Part shown: positions 14,401 to 28,091 of the stretch, in pieces
Layout of the letters: the number at the start of each line of letters is the position of its first letter
How positions within the stretch are numbered: the stretch's first letter is position 1
Assembly (NCBI GenBank): GCA_964007475.1
Contig: OZ023274.1
Coordinates: 9,945,376 to 10,009,375, forward strand
Direction of reading: 5' to 3'
DNA length: 64,000 nt
Source: Hybos culiciformis
Lineage: Eukaryota > Arthropoda > Insecta > Diptera > Hybotidae
Program-made: the position numbers and the translations under genes
The notes under the pieces: model-generated
Told to the model about the DNA's origin: nothing
The model's input: only the letters and a program-made list of their open reading frames with translations
The model's database searches: none

Positions 14401-15713
14401 TTATTGAAAAACACTAAAAAGACCGTATGCTTGATGAATGTTGTACATGCTGATGGATTAATTAGTACGTTCATATAGAAAAAACCAAAAACTGGCACCC
14501 AATGCGACAATTTTGGACATAGTAACTCTGCGAGTTTTACCGACAATATTTTACTTCTTTATGGAATCTATAGTAAAATGTTTAATATGTTGTAATATAA
14601 ATATTTATTTGATGCAAAGATTTTGTTATTATTTTTAACATTCGTACAAGTTAATAATTTAAATATTTTGGCAATATGTAACAGAAAAAAGGAACTTCTG
14701 TATTCACAAAACAAATAAGAACACAGCTTATGGTATTTAAAATTATAAAAAGAAAAAAAGTAATAAGTAAGTAGAACATCAAAGTAAAATTGTTAAATAA
14801 CTTTTTATTCATAAATTTTCTTTTAGTTCATAATGTCTTTAAAAAAAAAAAGAAAGGTGAAATTTTATTTCTCAAAATTGCAATCAAAATACAATTAATA
14901 CTATTAAAGTGAAGAAAGGAACAAAATTTAGTATTTTAAACAGCCGAAAAATGAGTGGTATTAATGAATAAATATTGATAAATTTATGTTTTGATTTTGA
15001 TGTTCGCCGAATATGTTCATAATTTATTATTAACTATTTTCAAAAACACTGAAGTCGGATTTCTAATCTTACGAAATTTATTATTCAAATTAAGTTAAAG
15101 ATATGAGACAAAATGGATAAGACATAAAATTATTTAGTAAACATAATAAAATTCAAATTCAAAAATAAAAAACATTTTAAATTAAATGCCAAAACGATTT
15201 TATTTTTTAAACCTGAAATATTTCTTTGGCATGCACGGAAAATCTATTTTTTGAGTTGTTCTAATTTGTGAACATTTTCTAAATTTTAGTTTTATTGATT
15301 AGCTCTAAACATATGAGAAAAACTTCATGAAACTATAATTTTATTTTTGTTTCATTAAAAAAGTTTCTACTCTGTGCGGAATAGGATAAGTATTTAAACA
15401 AAATTATAATGATAAAATAAAGTTTCCATAGGAACTTTTTTATTTTAATTCAGTCACAAATTATATGCTTTAATAAGGGTTTTTTATACCATAAAAATAC
15501 AAATAAATTTATTTCAAAATTCAATTGCAAATTCTTTTATAAATAAAATTTAAATTTTTTAATAATAAAAAATAAAAAATAAAAATAAATGTAGGTAGTT
15601 GATATTTTGCGTATAATGAAGGTCTGCAGAAAACGATATTATTAGACACAGTCTACTCTCGTCCACGTCTAAGTATATTTTTTCATTCATTTACCCAACA
15701 AAAATTCTTATAT
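5491..15713. other. AT-rich non-coding stretch (~10 kb)
   Basis: No exon with convincing codon usage plus splice sites was found on either strand. Open frames such as those at 7044-7244, 11016-11240, 12490-12723 and 14295-14546 have no family resemblance and the composition of translated AT-rich noise. No tRNA, rRNA or clear mobile element was seen. Confidence 0.5.
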
Positions 15714-15722
15714 CTCTAAATA

Positions 15723-16209
15723 GGCGCAGTGAAATAAGGCCGCGATAGGTTTTTTGTTGCGGTCTTATTTCATTTTGAAAAATGAAATAAGGCCGCGAAA
15801 AAATCCTCGCGGTCTTATTTCATTTTGAAAAAGCGCCGCAAATCCCACTGACCAACCGCCCGCCCGCCGCCCTGCTGCCCCCTGCCCTGTGTGCTCACCT
15901 CACAAGATTACGCGGCCTTATTTCGTTTATAAAAATGAAATTAGCCCTCCGAATAATTGTTTTTTTTTGTCGCGGCCTTATTTCATTTTTCAAAACGAAA
16001 TAAGGCCGCGAGGAATTTTTTGCGGTCTTATTTCATTTTTCAAAATGAAATAAGACCGCGAGGATTTTTTCGCGAGGATTTTTTCATTTTGAAAAACGAA
16101 ATAAGGCCGCGACAAAATCTTCGCGGCCTTATTTCATTTTTCAAAATGAAATAAGACCGCAAAAAAAAACGTCGCGGCCTTATTTCCTGCGGCCTTATTT
16201 CCATCCCCC
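15723..16209. mobile_element. GC-rich nested-palindrome element
   Basis: This ~490-bp island contrasts with its AT-rich surroundings. It is built from many copies of a short inverted unit, GAAATAAGGCCGCGA and its complement, arranged as back-to-back hairpins, some with GGTCTT in place of GGCCTT. A non-repetitive GC-rich core (15832-15912, CCGCCCGCC-like) lies inside. The 9-bp word ctctaaata flanks it on both sides (15714-15722 and 16210-16218), a probable 8-9 bp target-site duplication. The ends are roughly inverted (ggcgcagtgaaataagg against cc(t)tatttccatcccccc). The overlapping ORFs on both strands here simply translate the palindromes. Confidence 0.6.
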
Positions 16210-16218
16210 CTCTAAATA

Positions 16219-18105
16219 TGTACATTTTATATATGATATATATGATTATAGTAAGAAGTGATGAATTTCAAACCAAATGAGATTATTTTATAGTGAAAGA
16301 TTAATTGGATAAGTAATTAAACATTTTAAATTAAAAACAAAAAAAAAACTAATATCTTTAACTTTAATAATTCAGTACCGGAAGGAATTACGAATATTAT
16401 TAAAAAAAAAAAAAAAATATCACATTACACAAAATCTCATCCTGTATAATATCAAAATAAAATAATATTTATTGAGAACAAAATAAAAAAATATTCAAGT
16501 TTCAATATGGAAAATTCAATACTTTTTTTTGCAAATGAATAGAATTCATACAATAATTTCGATAAAATGAAAATACATACTGATAACAAAAAAGTAGGTA
16601 CCACTACCGTATTATTATTCGTATATTTGTTGTACGTATTGTATGTATAAAAAAACTCTTATTAATTCCAATTTAATGCTTGAACAAAAATTGTCAAGGG
16701 AGCGATTTCAAAATTGAAGTTTTTTTTTTTTTTATTTATATATTGCACTTGTCTGTACTAAAAAGTTATATATATTTTTAAAGAAAATTGGTATTATTTT
16801 TTTTTTTCGAATTGCCATAAAAAGCGTACGAAATATATGTACAGCATAAATATATTGCCTTTTACGTCATACTCTTAATGTATAAATAGTATTTTGAAGA
16901 TTGAAGGCCTCTCATGGAGAAATTGACGTAAGAAATACATCGTTTGAAATACGTCACTTTAAAACTGTCAAAATAAATAAGAATTAATTTAGGAAAATCT
17001 TGGATCTTGGATAACGACAGATCTAAGTTCTGCATCAAATATAAATGTTACCGAAAAATAATTGTAAACTCGAAAATAGTTTCCCTACCAAAGCGCTGAT
17101 AGGAATTTCATAGATAAAGCTTCAAATTTGAAGAAACAATATTTTCTTGATATTCTAAAATTTTTTTTTCCGCATTTCTTATAAATATAAACTTAAATAT
17201 AAATTTAGCACGAAATATGAATATATTTATGATTTCATTACCTACATTCAAGGTAAAAAAAAAAAAAATTAACTTTTCATCGCATATGAATGTATTTTTT
17301 TTTAATTTATATATTCAGTTCACATTCATATATATCGATAGAGTCATTATTATTACCTTCATTTTTTTTTTCTATAGCAAATAGAAAATCAAGAAGCATT
17401 GAATTTTGTGAAATTTGTATTTTTTTTTTCTTGTTGTATATTTGATCTTAATATCACACCATTTGAATTAAAAATGCAAACTATAAATAAAAATAAGATA
17501 CATAAATGAATATATAAAGTTCATGCTATGATGATTAATTTTAGTTCTATGTGTATAATGACTCTTATGTTCACAAATGTCGACTTATAAAATATTTAAT
17601 TACAAAATATTGATAGTAATATTATTTAGTTACGAAATCAATTTTCTTATAATTACTAAATTCCTTTATCTATACATAATTTCAGAAGCTATATCGTGAA
17701 ATTGCTAATGGAAGCTACAGATACTTATAAACTTTGATCTGCAATAAGTTCAACTTTACTTTCCTCTCTTGTTAATTTAATTGTTACTGTTAGATATTAT
17801 TTAAACAATTATTAATATGTGTAAGCAAGAAAAGTAAGAAAATTTATTTACTTTTATGGTTAAAGAAAAATTGTTTCTGGCAAAAATCCAATTTTATTTT
17901 TGTTAGGATCTATTTTCTTTTTTGTTAAATATTTTTCTATTTTAAATATTTCAAATTTTTGTTTCTTCTTGTTAAAGAAAAAATATTGGAAATTCTTTCC
18001 ATAAAATTTTCAATAAAATTATTTTAAGGTTTTTAAAATCATACAATTTTTTTTTATGAATATTTTTATTTCTATACAATATTCACCAATTTTTGAACGT
18101 CTCAT
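16219..18105. other. AT-rich non-coding stretch
   Basis: Nothing beyond low-complexity AT-rich sequence with A/T homopolymers is supported here. Confidence 0.55.
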
Positions 18106-18361
18106 AAAGGGTGTTTTTTAAGCTAGATAGAACTTGGAATTGTAAAAATAACATAAAAAAATTAATTTTAATGAATACATTAACATTCGGTAGAGTTACC
18201 TACATTCAGCGTTGTTCAAGCGTGAATCTGTTCATGATTGTCTGCCAGAGTATATATTGATCATAAAATTTCGAAACGTAAGCACGGTATGGAAATTTGT
18301 ATATCAGTGAATCTTTTCGTAAGTAATATTTAATTCAAAAAACACCATCGAAAACACCCTT
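18106..18361. mobile_element. Degenerate short TIR element
   Basis: The left end aaagggtgttttttaa is matched by an inverted right end around 18336-18361, which carries the same motif twice in complement (aaaacaccc and aaaaaacacc). The ~255-bp interval has no coding capacity. It resembles a decayed non-autonomous DNA transposon with ~15-bp inverted ends flanked by T/A-rich sequence. No unambiguous target-site duplication could be fixed, so boundaries and superfamily are uncertain. Confidence 0.35.
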
Positions 18362-21300
18362 AATTATACTATCTAGTCTATATAATGACCAATTATTTTT
18401 AAATTTGTGGAAGCAGTTTCTTTTATTTTATCGTATAGAAACTTTTTTATACGAAAATACTGTCGCAAACACAAATTAGATAAACACTGGTCAATAACAT
18501 AAAGCAACTATTTAAATGCTAGAAGCTAAGGCATTTCAACTTAACATGTTAATGTGGTAAACTGAAAGAAATAACAAAGTACTTATTATAATTGTGCCAA
18601 AAGAATTTAATAAAAAATTTGTTCTTTCTATCAAAGAACGAAATTAAATTGATTTAAGATCTTTAGGTTGATACGGTAGTAGCATATAAAAAAAAATATT
18701 TGCATCTTATTAATTGGATTCACTTCCTTTAAAAGTACATTGTCATATAAAAATTTTATACCATCATCGTTAGAGGGAAGAAGAATAATAAATTCACAAT
18801 TTTTTAATACACATATCATAACTTAATACTTAGTTATAAATTATCATAAGTTTGAATATATGGCATAAAATTTATAATTATTTTATGTGATGTTATTATT
18901 AATGTATGTGTAATTTTTTTAAACCCCATTCATCATGGCTTGATGATGATGATGAGAAAAATCTAATATATATATATTGAGATATAGCCTTAAGTGAATA
19001 ATAGCTTCAGGTTATGCTATGAGAGAATATTAAATCATAATATTTTTATATAAAAAAAAATATACAAAATATAGGTTTATAATTAAAAAAAAAAAAAATG
19101 AATTATGCTGGAAGCTACAAGAGCATCTTTCATTTTCAATAAATTTTAAATCAATCATGAATATGTCATATTTTTTTACCATAGTACGTACTTATTTCAA
19201 AATTTACTGAACATGTGAAGTGTAAATGAAAATTTTTTAAATAATCACGCACTAAACAAATTAGAAACCACTTTATGATGCAATTATTATCAAATAAACA
19301 TATAATATTTATTTTTTTTTTTGATAAATTCTTGTAATATTTTATACCTATAGAAATTAATTTATTTGTTTTTTTTTTTTTTTTGTTGAATATCTAATAG
19401 ATTTTACATTATGTGAACATAGTTAAAAAAAAAAATTATTTTTTAATTATATTTTTATATGGCATTTATGATGGTAATAAATGTAATTTAAATACTATTA
19501 AATCAAAAATGTTTGTTATTTGGTAATATACGATGGCTAGGTTTAAGATTCACATTAATATTTATTGGAAGCTGCATTTATCAAAATAAATCAAAAAGCG
19601 AAAACTTTTCATGGTATTAGGAGTTAGGATGTTTTTTCTTTATACATAATTACATAACTTTCAATCTAGAGCCGTTTAACTTCACTTTAAACTTTACGAA
19701 TCTGTTTGACATCTATTCGAGTAATACGACACATATTTAATCAAGCCGGTTCAAGGAATTTACTTAGTACAATTTTTTAAGTATATATTCACATTTGTAT
19801 GTGGCTATGCATAACATCAATATTGTATGCATAATATGTATAATAATAGTGTCAAAATAATAATAAAACTCTAAGCAAATATTTAGAAAAAATAAATCCT
19901 ATACCTTGTCCCAGTTTTAAAACACTGTCAAACCATTACAACAAATAATTTATTTTAATAATTGATTTAAAAAAATTAATGATTTTTACATCAATTCATT
20001 GAAATTAAATAATAATTAATAATGATTATTATAAAAATATTTAATTTAGATTAATTTGAATATAAAGATTGAACGATAGTAGCACTTAGCACAGCACAAT
20101 AGATTGATTTTATTAAAAACTCAATTTTTATTATGACTGGAGCATATTCTCTTAGTTACTATTTATGTGGAAAATTTGTTTATAAATATTTATGATTATC
20201 TTCCTTATCATTTAATTAATCTTCCATTAATTATTTGCTTTACATATGAGTTTTTCAAAAGCAGTGAATATATTTTTTTTCTGCCAAAATCATACAATTA
20301 AAAATATCGCGGTTAAAAATACTAGGTATGTTCAAAAAGAAATTTAATTTTATATATACTTAATATGTTAATATATAACTATAATTATAATGGTTATTTT
20401 ATACACATAACTCTTCCTCTAAACATTTCCCAATTCAGTTTTAATTTTATAATCGGTCAGTTTAATTCCATTTTAATTAAAAACCATTTTAACCGACAAC
20501 AACATTTAACCGACCAAAATAATTTTAATACAACAAAATTGAAATTTAGAAAATCTCTTCCTTTTATAATTTATATATTCAAAAATTGTTATAAAAGTAA
20601 AATTAGCGTAATTATTATAAGTGCGTGAAAAATAAATAGTTGTTTTTTCTATCGTTTTTTTTTTACTATATTTATAACTATCATAGTTTTGTAATAATTG
20701 CTTTGGAAACTAAAATATTTGTTATATATGTATATGGTCAAAACTTATAATAGCAGTAGTTTGTGTAAAAAAAATCAATTGACTAAAAACAAAAATTTAA
20801 AAAAAATTTCCTCATTTATACTAAAAAATTATTGCATAATATTATTTATTTTTAAATATTTTATTTATTAGCATCTTTTATTTATATATATAACTATATA
20901 TACCTACTATCAAAAACTATACCTACCTATATATATTTTTTTTTAAACTTTATTTACCTTTTATATTATTGCCTTATAAAATATAAGAAAAAAAATTTTG
21001 TATGTTCATATATAGAAAAAAAAATTTTTTAAATCTCATTTATCCAAAAATGAAGTTCATTCAAATAAAATCACATAATAATAAATTTGTTTTTATATAC
21101 AATATAGCCATGGTCGTCGTAGCGTACTCAGTATACTTTATTTTACAGAAAAAAAAAAATTGTGTACATTTTTCATTTAGCCCCCTTTAATACAAAAAAA
21201 AAAAAAAACCTTTTGGAAAATTGCAATGTTTGGAAAAATAAATTTTGATATTGTATTAAAATTGAAAAAAAAATTTAAGTGGGATGTGTGTGTAATATTT

Positions 21301-21990
21301 ACTTTAACATTAAATAACACTTTTATGTGTCTGTATACATTATATGGTTTTCAAACATATTATGTGTTTGAGCTGGGAAAATTTATTTGTGATTTTTTAA
21401 CTTATCGGAATTTGTTTATTTTTTTACACAGTTTCAACAAATTAAGTTGTTTTTAAAAAGAAAAAAAATTGATTATGTGAAAAATTTGAACCAATTTTCT
21501 CAATAATGTGCTTTATAGAAATTATCGAAGTTTTTTTTCTCCTGCTGTGAATATTTTTGTCCTACATTTATTTTTAACTAACATTATTCCCAGCCTAATG
21601 AAAAAATTTTCATTATTCAAGGCACCTGAGCCTTCTACTCGTTTCATCTACAATCCTTATTAATTCGCTAACCTACACTTTATAATTCGTTAACCCTCCT
21701 ATCCTAATCCCTTATACATTATACATATTTCTTTACAACATTGCCACTCTTTTTTCCTCCCATTGAATGATTTCCCAATTTCAGTATAGTGTTTCTTCTT
21801 TAGAAATTTTAACTTTTTCAATTTAAAAATTATTTTTTTTTTTTAAATCTTATCGTTATATACTCTTTATACTTTAAATGGTCGCGTTTTTATAAAAAAA
21901 AACTCTTTTTACACTATTATGTACATTGTACATCTCAAAATTTAATATATATTTATATTTACTTATATTCCCAAAGATCGTTAGAAAGAA
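18362..21990. other. AT-rich non-coding stretch
   Basis: No supported gene. Open frames at 20365-20628, 21002-21190 and 21226-21456 have no recognisable domain and no flanking splice or start context that would support them. Confidence 0.5.
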
Positions 21991-22085
21991 AAAAATAAAT
22001 CTAACTATGAATGAAAATATAAAAGCAAAATTACTAAATCTTGTTAAAGTATATTTATTAAAATAAATCTTGTTCTAAGATATCG

Positions 22086-22091
22086 GTAATG
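22086..22091. other. Empty Polinton target site (gtaatg)
   Basis: In copy A the word gtaatg occurs once between flanks identical to those of the Polinton in copy B. In copy B gtaatg is present on both sides of the element (42929-42934 and 57996-58001). This is the expected pre-insertion or never-occupied allele. Confidence 0.95.
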
Positions 22092-24099
22092 GTTCTTTTG
22101 ACTTTTTTAGTGATTTTTATTGTGTTAATGTTGGGTCATGTGGTTTAACACCATATTAAATGATTTAAGAATCCATTAATAACCACAAGAAAAAAAAAAC
22201 ATTAAAGTTTTATTTTTTCATAAATAAAATTTTTTTTTTCTTAATTTTTGATATAGGAAATAGATTTTGCACAAAATTAAAACAACTGGAACAAAGATTG
22301 ACCAAAAAGCCTATTTTTTACTGATAAATCATTGCAAAGCGTTCAATATTTTTTTGTGTTTTTTATTTTATATTATATTTTATTTTATATTTAAAAATAT
22401 ATATATAGGTACTTATTATTGATAATTTAGATACAACGTACAATTATTGTATCGTACTTTCAACAATTTCTTGCTGCAAAATTTCGATATATTTAACGGC
22501 CATGGAATGTGCTTAAATGACAATACATATTATACTTCTATATTATAAATATGTCTACAAATCAAGTTATTAATATGATTGAATATTAACTTTAATGAAA
22601 TACGCATCGTGATTCATTCACAAATTATTTAATACAAAGTTCGTTTACGATATTTTAAACTGTTGCATCCATTAAAATATTTAATACTATTTTCAGTAAA
22701 ATAAATTTTCAGTGCATATTAAATTTTTTTTTTTTAAGTTTTAATGAGGTTTTTTTTTTCAGAGGAATGTTCAACTTTGATCTTTATATTTTTATTCATC
22801 CGTGCATTGAATTTATTCAATACCAATTGCACTTAATAGTGTATAAAGTATTATATAATAAATTTAACTGACGCAACCTTGTGACATTATATACGCTCAT
22901 TAATCACATCACGTTTAACATTATTATTATTTTAATATAATAATTTTTTCTTTATTTAATTTAATTTCGTAATTTTAAATGTGCATTAAGACAAAAGAAG
23001 AGAATTAAAAAACAAATAAACTATTAAATTGACAACTTTATATTTAAAAGATTATATAGAATAAAGTCATTAACATTGAAATTTATTGAAAAAAAAAATG
23101 TATATTATATTAAAATAATAATACAAATCATCATTAAAAAATCTCAATTAAATAAATCAATCGAAAATGACATTAAATTACTTTAAATATATTTATATTG
23201 TATTTAATGTTTTGAAAACCTAAATTTTATAATAATCTTGAAGGACAGTGTACCTCTACATGGAACAGAAGTGTATCTTCTACAGTTTTAATTGAAAATC
23301 TTCTGTTAAAAAAGTGTTGGACTTATTAAACCCAAGTATGTGCTAAATGCAAATATCATTAATTCTATTCAATGTCAGGACAGGGAGGTGGAAAACTTTC
23401 AGATGTTTGCTAAATTTATAAATCATTGTACTTTCAAAAACATTTATATTTAAACACATTGTAATTTTTTTTACTGAACACGGAATATAAATTCGAAAAA
23501 TTAAAGATTTTAACTTTTTATTGCATAAAAGTATCTTCAAATTTGTCTCAGGGTTATCAAATTATAAAATAATATAAAATTAAGTAATAAAATTACTTAA
23601 ATTAAATAAATTTGGCATATCATTTGGTATATATTTTTATTATTCTTCTATAATTGATTTGAAAAGAGACTATTATTTTTTCATTTAATTAATTTCCACA
23701 ATGACATCGTAATCATATTGAGTAGGTTAAAAAAAAAAACACTTTTCTTACAGAGAAAAAAAAATTTGCTTCAGTCACATCACGATAATTTATCCCAAAT
23801 AATAATTTTAATTTAAATGTTATAGAAACTTTTAAAATTACTAAGCATAACATTCATTCATTCTCAAAATAATTTCCATTTGGTCTTCCGTTGAAAATTT
23901 TTTTTAAAATAAAATAATATATTTTCGTAATTTTATATGCTGCTTCACGGAAGTGGCCAATTTTATAAAAATTCTGCTACATTAAATAAAATTAAGAATA
24001 AAATATTTGAAAACTAATTGATTGATCCACATACTTTGGCTTACAAAATATTGAATTTAACATATTTTTGTTAGACAAGACAACGTTGTACACGTTTTA

Positions 24100-24345
24100 T
24101 AAAAGCGCAACGCCTTAGATGGGCAGGGTATGTTGCCAGAATGAATGAAAACCAATCAGATCGTTTATCAGTGTCCCGATATCACTAGAGCTAGTGGTTA
24201 AACAACATTGGTTAAACGGTGGTTAAACAACATTGAAAATAATGCATGACTTTTGCAAATACGCCCAAGACAGGACGGAATGGAGGCAAATAGTGAAGAA
24301 GGCTTAAGCTCGCATAGAACTGTAGCGCTCAATGATGATGATATT
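24100..24345 (+). pseudogene. 3' remnant of a non-LTR retrotransposon (copy A)
   Basis: From 24105 a short frame reads AQRLRWAGYVARMNENQ, the pattern found at the C-terminal end of many RTE/Jockey-like reverse transcriptase ORFs (RLRWxGHVxRM). Further on, a different frame gives a DRTEWRQIVKKA-like segment, also typical of these ORF ends. A short gatgatgat run follows, as often seen at RTE-type 3' ends. The frames are interrupted and almost all of the element is missing, so this is a dead 5'-truncated fragment. The same fragment occurs in copy B. Confidence 0.6.
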
Positions 24346-27300
24346 TTTATTCGATTTGTTCGATTTATGATGATGATATTTTTATTCGATGTATTCTATA
24401 TATTGAAATTACTAAAATTTAAATAAAAAAATCATGCTCCGTATCCTTAAAAAACATGTGAAAATATCCAGGGATACAATTTGCTTAATTATTTTTTGAA
24501 CTTTTTATTTATCTGTAAATATTCCAATTGTTTTTAATTTCTCTTATCTTATACCATACTAAGAACCTCCTCACATAATCAATATAACTTTCAGATCTTT
24601 GAATGTCAAGATCACAAACAAATAAAAATAAAAACACTTATTTTGGACAAATTACAAACACCCAGGCGATCATTTAACTTCAAAAAAAAAAAAAAAACAT
24701 TCACTTTTTATTAATGTTTTACGTTTGTTCATATAAATGGTATTATCATAGTTAAATATGTACACAAAAAAAACATAATAACTTTTAGTTTCTCTAATTA
24801 ATATAGCTTACCAAAAGCTATTTATGATGACAACAAAAAACATAAAAATTACAAACAAAAAAACTATTTAATGAAATTTAATAAAATTTTATATAATATG
24901 TGTAGACCTAACTTATTAAAAAAAAAAAAAAAAAAAACTCCACATCATATGGTTCGCATGAGGTTATTCTCATTTTATTACCATAATAGGAAAAAACTAT
25001 ATATATATTTATAATAGATTACATTATTAACATGATATTTTAATTTCCATTTTTTTTTTGGAGAAAGGTTAATAACTGAAGAAAAATTTTAGGTAAAATA
25101 ATAAATTTTAACATTGTCATTTGAATATAATTAATAACATTTTTATAATATACAGATAAATACAGGTAATTCTCATATATAACGCAACAGACAATGTTGG
25201 TAGAAATTAAGGCATAGGATTCTCTATTACAGTTTGATTAAGTTTTTGGTAATATGAATATCAGTTTTTTTCTATTATAACTTTTTATTATTTCTATTAT
25301 TAACTTAGCTGTTATCTTGGAATTCCAAAAATGATTTAAGTATGAACTTACATTTATTATTTTGGTTTGATATTCAACACCAACGACATTTATTATTTTC
25401 TAAAAAAAAAATGTTAACAAAAACTTAATTAACTATACCGTGTTATACGACGATTACGTGTAAAATTACGTTATTCTAGCTTCGAATTTAAAAAAATTAT
25501 ATAATTTTAAACAGAATTGTATATTATATGTGTATAAAATTGCCAAAAAGCATCAATATTCAAAAAATAAAAAATAAAATTGAGAACGACAGAACAATAA
25601 ATACCGCAAAATATTATTATAATAAAAACATAAAATTATATAAATTTTCGCGTAACATATGAGTAGGAATAATCTGATTGCGGCCTTGACGTGTCTAAAA
25701 GGAAAGACAAGGTTTTTTTTTTTTGTATTTATTTTAAATTCGCTTCTTATATTTCATTTACATATTATTATTATATTCTATACAGATTTGTCATTTTAAA
25801 AAATTTAAAGCTATATTATTACTAAAATAATATTAATTTTTAAATAAAAATTGTAAATAAAAAAAAAAATAAAGTAAATTATTTTTTATGTAGGAATGAA
25901 GTGGTAATAAGATTGGGAATATGCAAGTTTCCTATTATTATATTTTTATATATTTAATTCTTTGTTAAAAGAATTATTATTCGTTATATAAACATTTAAC
26001 ACAGACGGTGCAGTTACAGTGTTCACCTATAATAATGGTTACTATTTCAGAAAATAATTAACACCACTCATGATTTTTAATATGCGCTAATAATTATTAA
26101 CATACTATCGTAAAACTTTTCTATCAACGACTAAACCTCAAACGGAGGTTAGATTGCGTTCCAATCCAATATTCGTTTTATCGTTTTATGCAAAAAAAAA
26201 AAAAAATAGATTTTCTAGTAAACCTATATATGAATAGAAAAATTTCAGCTTCAACGATACAATACTTTAAAATTTTCTAAAATTTTGCTGAAATAATGAA
26301 CACAGTACTAAAATTTTCTTGTTTTCTCTATATGACAAAAAAAAAAACAATATAACATTATGTAATATAAAACTTGTCGAATTCTTTTTAAAGAATTTAA
26401 ATAATTTATGAAAATTAATCTTATTGAACCAATCATTAGTTATCTTGTTGTTAACTCTTATATTATTATTATTATTATATGATAATATTATTGGAATAAT
26501 AAATGTTTAGCATAGAAACAAAAAATAAATAAATTTATATGTAATTTAAATATTTAATACAACCCTTGTCATTAAATTATTTCAAATGATTATATTAATG
26601 TGATGCCTAAAACATTTGGAAAGATGTTACTCTACCTAATTAGGATCTATATGGCTGAGCATTTTTCCTAAAAAAAAAAAAACAACCCAGAAATAAAAAG
26701 ACAATATAATAGGCATATGCTTTATACTCCTCGTACTATATGCTTCTATTCGAATTATTTAAAAAACTTGAATTAGTCTACTGAAATCTACTTAGAAGAT
26801 CAATTAATATTCCTACCCAAACATCTTTTAATTCAAGTTCAAATTCATAAGATATCAACAATTTACCTGGGACAAGAAGGAAAATGAAAACACCATGTAT
26901 TTTCTTTTGAAAATATTTGAATTTACGTCATTATAATTTTGAACTCATCATAATTTTAATGATCACAGAAATGTATATTAAAGAGGATTACAAAAATGGA
27001 AAATTATGTGAAATAATTTTCTAAGATGTTGATGAATCTTAATAAAAGTTATACTCTTCTTAATGTATATGTAAATAATTATCTGAATAATAATACAATT
27101 ATCTTTATTTAAGAGATAATTATTATTTTTCTTTTGTAAAAAAAAAAAATAATAACATTCAATATTATATTTATACCAGCCTACACCACACGTTTCAATT
27201 TATTTTAATATATATAAGATATGTCTGAATAGGGATTCGATTTGCATATTTTAACAGAAAAAGGTAAATTATTGTAGGTATACGTGTGCAGAGTGTTTAT

Positions 27301-28091
27301 TATATTGAATATATTAAATATAAGTGCAATTTCGCGAAACATTAAAGTTATGGGAACAAGACTTTTAATAAGTATACGTTCAAAAATTTACTCAACATTA
27401 TGAAAAGTAAGCTGACCAAGTTTAAATCAAAATAAGTATTTCGAAGAAGATATTTTAATTTTGAATAAAAATTCGAAATAAATAAATACATATACTTTGA
27501 ATTTTTGTTTTCATAAACTTGTTTGGTCAATCAAAGATTCAACTATGGATGCACTATGGTGCGCTTTGCTTAAAACTTCAAAAATTTCGGAAAAACCAAA
27601 AAATACACCAGATTTTTACCATTTTCATCCAATTAATGAATATTTAATTAAAAACAAATTTTTATACCCTTAGGTATATATTTATGTGAAATTTTTTTCC
27701 CGTTTTAATTAAAAAATAGCGTGAAATTGCATAATTATGTTTGTTTTAAATACACGATATATAAAATAATGAAAACAAGATAAATGAAAAGCTTAATATA
27801 CTAATTATTATGTGTTGATAATAAAATGATTAAAAATATGAAAAAAAAAAAAAAATATACATACACCTCTATATTTTTTTGTTCCAGGCAGGCAGAAAAA
27901 GAAAGTATTATTTTTTTTTTATTTTTAAATATTTTGCTCGCTGTGAATTTAATAATGAAAAATTAAAATAAAATTTGCATTCAATTTCAAATCGCATTGA
28001 TTTTATATGTGTGTAATATAATATCATAAAAAAAAAAGATAAAATTATGTAAATAGATCAAAATAAAAAAAAATTAAATTTTCTTATTCAA

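Larger units (their letters stand above)
21991..28091. repeat. Duplicated segment, copy A (unoccupied Polinton site)
   Basis: This segment recurs as copy B: 21991-22091 equals 42834-42934, and 22086-28091 equals 57996-64000. Over about 6 kb I see only a few single-base changes (for example C/T near 22714) and small homopolymer or short indels (near 22220, 25865 and 28067), so identity is well above 99%. Copy A runs straight through the site at which copy B carries a 15-kb Polinton. The copy B match is cut on the left by the N gap and on the right by the window end, so the real duplication may be longer. No host gene is recognised inside. Confidence 0.95.

Noticed and set aside
15723..16209. 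CRISPR-like array or real overlapping ORFs
   Set aside because: Units are palindromes in both orientations without unique spacers of fixed length, in a eukaryotic context; the open frames only translate the repeat.
23343..23540. 65-aa frame present identically at 59251-59448
   Set aside because: Its repetition follows from the A/B duplication, not from selection; no domain, signal or start context supports it.
26750..26866. Possible minus-strand exon after a pyrimidine-rich cccag acceptor
   Set aside because: Only ~28 open codons with no recognisable similarity, no partner exon and a stop without a donor; likely chance, repeated in copy B only because of the duplication.
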